A DNA stretch of 12,809 nt from Phoronis pallida (Eukaryota; Phoronida; Phoronidae): NCBI GenBank assembly GCA_028565715.1, contig JAOXYC010181135.1, positions 1 through 12,809 on the forward strand, read 5' to 3'. Below are positions 1 through 9,000 of the stretch, piece after piece (the first letter of the stretch is position 1; each line of letters opens with the position of its first letter). The translations under genes were made by a program, and so were the position numbers. The notes beneath the pieces are model-generated. The model was not told the origin of the DNA. It saw only the letters and a program-made list of their open reading frames with translations, and ran no database searches.

Positions 1-61
1 CATTTGGTCTTTAGGTTGCACAGTGGTTGAAATGGCAACAGGAAAACCACCATTTATTGAG
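1..61 (+). CDS. MAP3K5: Exon 1 of window: kinase subdomain IX
   Basis: Base 1 is the last base of a codon, by family the Asp of the DIWSLG motif. Residues 1-20 read [20 protein letters not shown], the F-helix segment of the kinase C-lobe and very close to ASK1. The exon ends in phase 0 before GTAAGG at 62. Its 5' end lies outside the window. Confidence 0.95.
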
Positions 62-3000
62 GTAAGGCATTCAAATTAATAGTAGTGGGATTATTTCAGA
101 ATTAGATTCATGTAGTGAAGATATGAAAAGACTAATTAAACATTGGAGCTTAGAATATGTCTCACCATGTTTCTTCCACAAGATTGGTCATGTGAGAATA
201 AGCGGAGTAACATTCCCACTACTTGCTACCAATTTGTTAATTTTTTGTTAACTGGCGTGGAATTTAAACGAATTTATCAGATGATTTATTGATTTTTGTC
301 ATGCTTTTAGAAATATTCCAAAAGTTTCAGACATTCATACATGTTTGATTATGTTTGTTTTACAGCTTGGTAGTCCGGAAGCAGCCATGTTTAAAGTAGG
401 ATTCTTCAAAGTTCATCCAGAAATTCCCCAGGAAATGTCTGAAAGAGCCAAGGCATTTATTCTACGATGTTTTGAAACTGACCCTGATAAACGGGCTACA
501 GCTGCTGAATTGTTGGAAGACCCTTTTATTTATGAATACACGTATGTTTGAGTTAACGGTTTTATCTTCAAACAATGCACCAGAGTGTAATTGAACAATA
601 ATGTTGGAATGAATTAGATATCAATAGAGAAATCAGTCTGACAGTGACTTGTAGTGACTATCCTGGTTCTCTGGTGTTACATTCTTAGAGAACCAGTTGT
701 CATATAAGTGCCATGATTCAAAACACTGTAAAAGCGATCTGATTCATTTGCTAACATGCGAGAGTCGTACCTTTTCTCTTGCTTATAACTGCGCTTGTAG
801 CGCAGCCCTGGTGGCCCATGAATATTCTTAACAACGGCACTAGAAGGACTGACACCGCTAACCAGTTACATTCACATTGCAATATTGTCTGTTTATTATT
901 CAAACTTTCAAAATTTTGAGTCAAAACTCGTTTCTTGCGAAAATGTGATGGTATCACTTTGTTGCGCGCAGGACAGCATGTAGCGATAATCACACCACAG
1001 GAAATCGGTTATCAGCAAGAGCTAAAGTATACGAGCTCGTGCGCTAGCACCTAGGATCTGATTAGCTGAATTCCTGTAGTGCTTCTTTTGGAAGTCTCCA
1101 CTTATTAAAAATATGCATGCCTAAATGCAATATAATGTTACTACCGTATGTATAGTATTATATGAATCGAGCTTATTATAGCCTGTGTAACATTGAAAAC
1201 ATTATCAACTAAAGAAGACATTTAGCAGAGTCGTTTTAGAGCCCCTGAGGTAGCTGAATACAGGTTATGACTGATATTGTCTGTGTGGGTATGATGTCTT
1301 ATTGATGACTTGTACTGTTTCAGGGGAAGAAAGAAACACTACAAGCGTCGAGATCACAGTGCACATAGCAACAAATATAACAACACTGACTATAGCCGCA
1401 GTGTTTCAAGTAAGACCATCGTAAAAGTATGAGAAGAAGACCTTAGTAGTGTGACACTATTATGGTTTAATTTCCATGTTGCAATTATGTTGAACACAAG
1501 ACTTTTGAATTTGATCATCTTGCATTTACTTACTAGATACCTTGACTAGTTTAGACGTATCTGACTTCTTGGCCACAGTGCTACCAAATTATATTGCACT
1601 GAATATTCTGTGTGTTATTTTAAAAATTCAATAATTCAAAAAGTATCTTTTATTTTAAGTCTTATGTCATTGATTTTAAAAGTGTAATTTATGCTTCTTG
1701 TCTAAATTCTTATTAGAAATTTGAGTACGAAAATTGTGATTATTATCTTTGTATTTACAATAAGATTCTGATGTGAATGGTAATTAGTTTTTTCCTGATT
1801 TCAGTGCCATTTGAAAACTCAGCCATTGATGGTAAGCTTAGTCCTGAAGTAAGAAGAAGTTTAAAGGTGGTCTTACCACAGAGAAGAAGGTACAGGATTT
1901 ATAAACATTTCACTTTCATATTTTTTGTATTTGGTTTATAGTTTACATTAGATTACTTTGATTATTATTATTAGTTTTGTTTACTATTTGCATTATTTTT
2001 ATCTTTCCTCTGTTGCAAAAGGAGTTGTTTGAATCATGACAAAAAACGGTTCCAAGCTAAGGGCTGTTGAACTTTTGGATGTAGGGCCACTGTCAAATTG
2101 TAGTTGACAAATAATAACTTAAAGATCCAAAGTGCAGTATTTTGAAAAATACCCCAACCTTGCAATAATCCCATTAATTTTATTTAAAAGTGATATTAAC
2201 CACAGTTTTCCCTTTATCTGAATTAATTTTATTTAATCTGCCTATTGTTGAATATTTTCTTAAAAGCTGTACTTGATTGAATCCCTTTCAGCTCTGGACC
2301 CGCAGACACTGGGTACATATTTTCCATTGAATAATTCATTGACATGCATTTTCGTTGTGTTTTCTAATTCTGGCGATAATTTCCATTTTAATTGCCTTCA
2401 TTAACTTCATTCAAGATGTCAGGGCTGAACAATGTAAAATAATTGACATTCATCCCAACATCATATTTTACTTGACCTTTTAGATAGGGGAAAAAATTGA
2501 GTTATCTTGATTTCTAATAACCATCACAACTTTGGAAATGATTCATTTGCTAACAAAACACAAAAAGTTGGCACAAAAGGTCTATCTCTACAGTTAATTA
2601 TTTAAACATTAATCAGCCTTGGTGAACTTTCTAAATATTTACCCTTTTCTTCTATTTTTTTTTTCGTATTGATTGTTACTTTTTGGCACCAGGTTATTTC
2701 ATTATTTAGTACACATACCTTTCTAAAAAGGAAATTCTCTCTTTTGAGTTCGTCTTTACGAATGCAGGTGAATATTGGCTCATTGTTACTGTATATTCTG
2801 AGGGACTGAAAAAATGGTCGCACTCTCCTTTAAATTTTAATTAGCAAACATCATATTCGTCCAAAAAAGAAATGTTCCACATGGATTTAAAAGTTCTAGT
2901 TTTATCGTGACAAAACTCTTTGTTTCCAAATTATGTTATGATGAACAAACTTTTTCCTCAACTACTAGACACTTAAAACAGTGGGATGTGGCATGATTTA

Positions 3001-6000
3001 CAGGTTGTATCTCTGACCATCAGTCACGACACTCTAATGGGCGATCACGATTCACACAGTGAGCTGTAAACAGCCTAGCCTGTTAGCGTGGCAAGACCCC
3101 GTGATTGTTCAGTCCTTGGCCTCGCCAATGACTGTACTTCAGTCTAATCTACTCATTCCGATTCATTAGTAGATTCTAATCAACACCTTGATTAATTACA
3201 GCTTAGACGTGATACACCAGGTGAAATCCCTGGAGGGCTTTCACCTCTTTAATAAGTCGTTACCCATAGACTCAGCAACTTCAAGGTACTAAGCAGGCTA
3301 TCGTCACTGCATGGTCAGCTTTGCTCCCCCATGCTTTTTGTAGCAAGATGTCATTTAACAAATTAAATACTGTTGAAACATAATTTGCTTGCAATAAGAT
3401 TTCATTAGGATGTCAGGAACATTGGGCAATGGATAGAATCTTGAACAAAATTATTTAAATGTTTGCTTAAGTTCAACACATGTTTTACACTATCATCAAT
3501 TTTGTTTACAGAACACAAACCATTTAATGCAGATGGAAATTATATGAAAATGGCTTTCAAATTTCCGCAGTGGAAGAAAATCAATATTCAGTAACATTTA
3601 TATGTGTTCTATTCCGTGGTGTAATTGAGATGAAAAAATAGTACAAGATTTTCAAATCATTCAAAGAAACATTTATCATCAGTGACAATCGGTGGCAACT
3701 ACTTTAACTGTACACAGTATTGTGAAGCTGAATTAACAATTATTAAACCTCAGAGGTTTTGCATCTGGAAAAGCTTTTTTTCAATCGCTATATACTTCCC
3801 ATGTATGCCATTCAACTGATGAAGTGATTCGAATGTCTAAATGTGCAGTCTTAGTTCAAAGCAGAAGCTTTGCCTCTAAAATGTTCAGCTTTTTATGTTT
3901 GGAAAACAAATGGTAATTATGCTTGCTGCCCTCCAAATTACTAGCAAATTGAAATGATCCTGGACTCTTTGTTTTTTTCAGTGTAAACAATATTTGAGAA
4001 TTGAATAGACACTGTGACAAATAATGACTTGCACTAGCTCAAAATGCTCACAATACCATGGAAACTATAGGAAAAGTTGATCACACAGAATGCAGTCACC
4101 AGTGTGCATGTAACCTCTGCATGATTTAAGCTGTAGTCACCACGCATTGTAAAAGTAGTGTCTGTGAGAGAAATAGTTTGAAGACTGTCAAGATTATTGA
4201 TCAAATCAAAAATAAATTTGATCCGCTAAGACTTAATTAAGAAATGATTAAAAGTCATTAATATCAACTTTGTTTTGCACTTTAAGACTATGATACACAT
4301 TGTTTATCAATCAGAGATATAATAGGGTAAGAAATAGTGCTTTCTGTATGGTAAGCTGGCTTTGAGTCTATCTTGCTGTTCTAACATTAGCAACTTAGCT
4401 CAAGGTTATTTTAACGTGTCAAGCCGTGTTGTAAATAAGATTTGTGTCACTGCAGGTTAGATAACCACATCACTAGTGTATAGTTGCATCTGTCTTGAAC
4501 TAGCAATCTGGTACCTTTTTCTTACTACTGAACATTCTGCTGTTAATAGACCCATGACTTGACAGGATGTTTTCTTCAATTCAAGATGAAAATATGGTTC
4601 AACCATTTTCATTCTCTGCAGTCTTCAATCAATATTTTTAACAGAATTATATACTGTCTAGATGAAATGTTTAACCTTGTGGTAAATTTCTAGTAAGTGT
4701 TGGGTTGTCTAGTACATCGTTTGAACTCTATTGTTGTTATGAGTAAATATTTTAATTATTGACAGGTTTTGTTATAATTCCCATTTTCGTGCATTAACCA
4801 ATGGTTGCTTTATTGTTAGTGGTCTGCTTAAATGTAAATTTAACGTTATGATGCAGGGGAATGTAAGCAATAGTGCGGATGTATGGAAGAATGACTGCTG
4901 TCAAAAGTATATCATTATGTTTCTCATTCCAGCACGGACTCCTTGCCTGATCACCTGAATGATCATGGGGGTCGTCTATCTCCCATGACCCTGAGCCCAC
5001 CCCCCATATCCCCGAGCGCAAGTGGGGGGTCATCTGAGAGTTCAGCAGTCGGAGGATTTTTCATGTTAAAGAAGGACTCGGAGAGACGCGGCACTCTGGT
5101 TCATATTTTAACTGAGGAACACTGTACGGTATGCATTACAAGTTTTTTTTTCTAATTTCTGTAATGAGTGACAAAATGTTACTTAACATGCAAATGGGCG
5201 GGGCAAGACTAAACTACAGTTGAATGTGCTTATATGCCATCTCTTATTGACAGTTGATTTACTAGGGAAGAGTTCAATTTTTCATTGACACGATAACTTC
5301 CAAATCATTCTCCAAATTATGCAATATCCTACATTCTTCTGATTCTTGATGTTGTTCATAAAGAAGAAACACGTTCGGTAGTTACCGGTCAACAATGTTT
5401 GACTTCTGCAGAATGGTGCTTCTTTCACATGGAAGATGGCAACAATTACTTCAAGTAGACAAACAATAAACAGAAATATGATAAGTAACATAAATTAGTA
5501 ACAGAATTCCCTGCATTTGCATTTCCAGATAACTGAACGATGGTTAGAGTTACTGCACAGAGATACAGCTACAACCAGCCCACAGCTGACACTGGTATGA
5601 TTTGTATTCTTTCAAAACTTCTTACAATGGGATTTTTCACTGTAAAGTTAGATTTCCATCTGTGCTTAACACGTTTTAATTTGATTTCTAATTTGGCAAT
5701 AAATGGAATCTTGCAAAACAATTTTGCAATCAACTATAATATGTTTCTTATAGCAGAACAGCACCCTTGAAATTGTTTTATAAGAGTTTTCAAACTTTTA
5801 GTTACGGTATTCTCAAAGTACACGTCAATCTTTTCTTTCATAATATGACTTGATGAATGAACGATATTCCATTGTGTTGTTTTTCCAAGTAGAATGACCA
5901 TTTATTATTATATGTTTCATTTCTATTATATGAACATATTTATCACTTTAAACCTTATCCCGTTACAGGAGCACCTTAAAAAGTTATTGAGCATTATCAG

Positions 6001-9000
6001 GGAATATGTTGAAAATCAGGATCGAAAAGGTCTGCGTGCCAACATAGGTAAGATCTTACTGTAGATGAATACTGCATGTTCTGCATTGTATTGTCAACTC
6101 ATACTCACGTCTGGTATTTCTATTGTTATTTGTCAAGATTATATCTGACAAATGCTTTGTAACTAATGGTCACTTTTGATAGAATGACTTATTTTTTCCT
6201 AAAGAAATACTACAAGTCAATAACATTTTATAAAGATTTTTTACAATCATGATTATTAACCGATCTTTAACAGACTAGGACCCAAAGTTCCTTTATTTCA
6301 TATAACGATCTTTGTTTTTAGATCACCTAAAAGAAGAGTTCAGCTACAATGCTACTGCTCAGAATGAGATTCAATTGGTGCTCTATGTTCTCCAGGAAGC
6401 AGTAAGATCGTTATACCTATAACATCTAAAATGGCGAGAAAATCCCATAGTTGGTTTCATATTTTGTGAGGCCTCACTGTGTTAAAGGCCAAGAATCATC
6501 ATGCATGAATGTTCACTCACTTTAGAGTTTATTAAAAGGTGTTATAAGGTGGAAACATGGTAGATGTGTGACAATTACTGAATAGTTTTCTTTTTTTTCT
6601 TATGTTCACCGTTATTCTTTTATTCCAGTTGACTGGTTTATTATTTTGCAACATTGGTATGTCTAATCATACATTATTCTGAGTCATTTCTTCTGACTTT
6701 CATCAACTTCCATTGTCCATAACAAATGTTTTTTCATTTTAGGTGAATGAAACACTGCGAACGCGAAGTATTAAACCTCACTGGGTGTTTGCCATTGATA
6801 ATTTACTACGGGATGCCATCCAAACAGCGCTCATTATGATTTCTCCAGGTATTGTAATTAAGTCCAGGTTTTCTAATTAAGTTGAAACAAAAGAAGAGTT
6901 AATAACTACTCATTGATATCACTTCCTATTGGTAGCTGTCAAAAGCACAGTTTGATTCATGAGTTCCAAGATGCATGACAAAGTTGAGTTACGTAAAATT
7001 AAAAGTGTAAATAAAACAAAATTATATTAAAAAGTACATCAAAATTGTTTAGCTATTATTCGAATAATTTGGCTTGAGTGCAACCAGGTGTTGTTTTGAA
7101 AATTAAGCTGCATTACATTTAAACCAACCATCTAGTTGTGATGTATTATATCATACAAATTATATTCAAATAAACATTAATTAGTTATAATTGAAATCAC
7201 ATTCGTCCAGAATTATAATTATTTGAATATCAGACTTTTCTGGATGGATGAAGATTTGCACTTTATTATCATACAAATAAGTATAATATACAAAATCTAC
7301 ATCAAGTTAGAAGAAATACAGATAAAAGCACGGTTTCAATATTTCAAAATTTATAAAAAAAAATCATCAGGAACTCAAAAGAAAATGACAATAGTAACAT
7401 CTACATGAAGTATATGAAAATCCAAATATTGTTTTTTAATACAAAATCTACACTATTTAGGAATAGTGGATGGTGTTGCAGAGGAGGAGGGTTCAACATA
7501 GTTGTCGAAAATTTGAATTTTTACCGTTGACTGATTTTTACTTTTAACTTACTATTTCATTATTATCTTCACTTTGTATCCTCGGTAGTTTAGTTTGGAC
7601 TGTTTTTCATCATTCGTATAATTCATACAAAAATCTACATAAATATATAAAAATCCACGTACTGTATTTTTAATACAAAATCTACATGATCTAGGAATAG
7701 TGGATGGTGTTGCAGAGGAGGAGGGTTCAACATCAGGTGTGTCCACGTTTAACTCCATGAAATCACATCCGTCCAGAGACCAGCTGCAGGATCCACAATC
7801 TGCTATACTCTACATGGAGGTCAAATCACTCAAGGATGAGAGTACGAGGTACACAGAGAAATTTGATTTGTTTAATACCTCACAGAGTTAAAAAAAAAAA
7901 TGTCAAACCTTTATTGCATTTTCGTGTAGTTCTGTTTATAATCTTTGACCACATCAAAAAAAATCCAAGTTAATTCAGAGGCTCTTGGCATCCAATTCAA
8001 TTTCTTAAAAATTTGATCAAAATTCAAATTTTACTGTTGATCGAGTCTTGAGTTTATTGACCAAGTGGGACTGGATTAAATGATGGAGAATGTGAACAAA
8101 GCTGTAACTTTTAAGTAAAAATAGTGTAATTAACAATAATCAGTATATAAAAAATATTTTAAGAAGTCAAATCCTAATAGAGCATATGACAGTCTTAAAT
8201 TTAGAACAGTGGTAAGGACAACATCAGTCTCCTGTGAGAGGATGTTCTTAGTTTAAAACTGTTTAACAGCCATTTTCAGGGAACACATTTTGCTGTCTAA
8301 CTACCATATGTTTAATATTTTTATTATTCTTAAGGTTACTTCAAGAGCTGGTTGAGGTACAGAGACGTTATAATGAAGCTTTACTAACTCTGATCAGTGA
8401 TAAGAAGAAGCATATATCTGCCATGCAATCTGTGTCTTCATGTGTCAGCCTGCCTGATGCTGATGACATTCCTCAAAGTGAGTTTTAACTGTTGAAAACA
8501 TCATGATATCGTTACAGTTGATTTTTTGCCTCTCTTTTGAATGTGTTGCATGTGAATCTGTATGAGATTTCATGCTGTCCGTTGAACCAGATAAGGGAAA
8601 ATTTGCAACCAATGTATAGGATATCCTGGCCTTAACAATTAAATAACTGCCAAATAAGGTTTATGTTCTAGAGCCAACCAGAGCTTCATAACACAAGATT
8701 GTAAATCGTTAATATATCTGAAATTCAGGCAATGATGTTGGAGATCGTAAAGCGCTTTGAGATCGCTAATGAACTAATGAAAGTTGTGCTGCAGAATAAA
8801 ATATATTTTATTATTTATTTTAAGTTTAACAATTATTAAACGGAATGCAAAATAGAAGTACATTAATTTATGAATTATTTCCAGTCATTAACAGAGAGGA
8901 CTGCGACCAGAGACTGGTGGACTGGCTTGAGAAGTTAGATATTGATGAAACTAGTATAAATAAGGTAAATATACTAAACATTTATACCATGTGCGTGCCT

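Noticed and set aside
345-551. Small stand-alone ORF on the + strand
   Set aside because: It is exon 2 read with a few intronic bases at each end; the protein is the kinase C-lobe of the ASK gene.
751-993. Minus-strand ORF of 80 codons in intron 2
   Set aside because: No recognisable domain and no splice or promoter context; cysteine-rich only by chance.
1832-1855. Stronger-looking donors GTAAGC (1832) and GTAAGA (1849) in exon 4
   Set aside because: Both give a phase incompatible with exon 5 and would shift the frame.
3085-3125. tRNA gene or tRNA-derived SINE head
   Set aside because: A- and B-box resemblance is weak and no cloverleaf folds; kept only as a possible repeat block.
4794-5033. 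Minus-strand ORF over exon 5
   Set aside because: Shadow of the real exon on the + strand.
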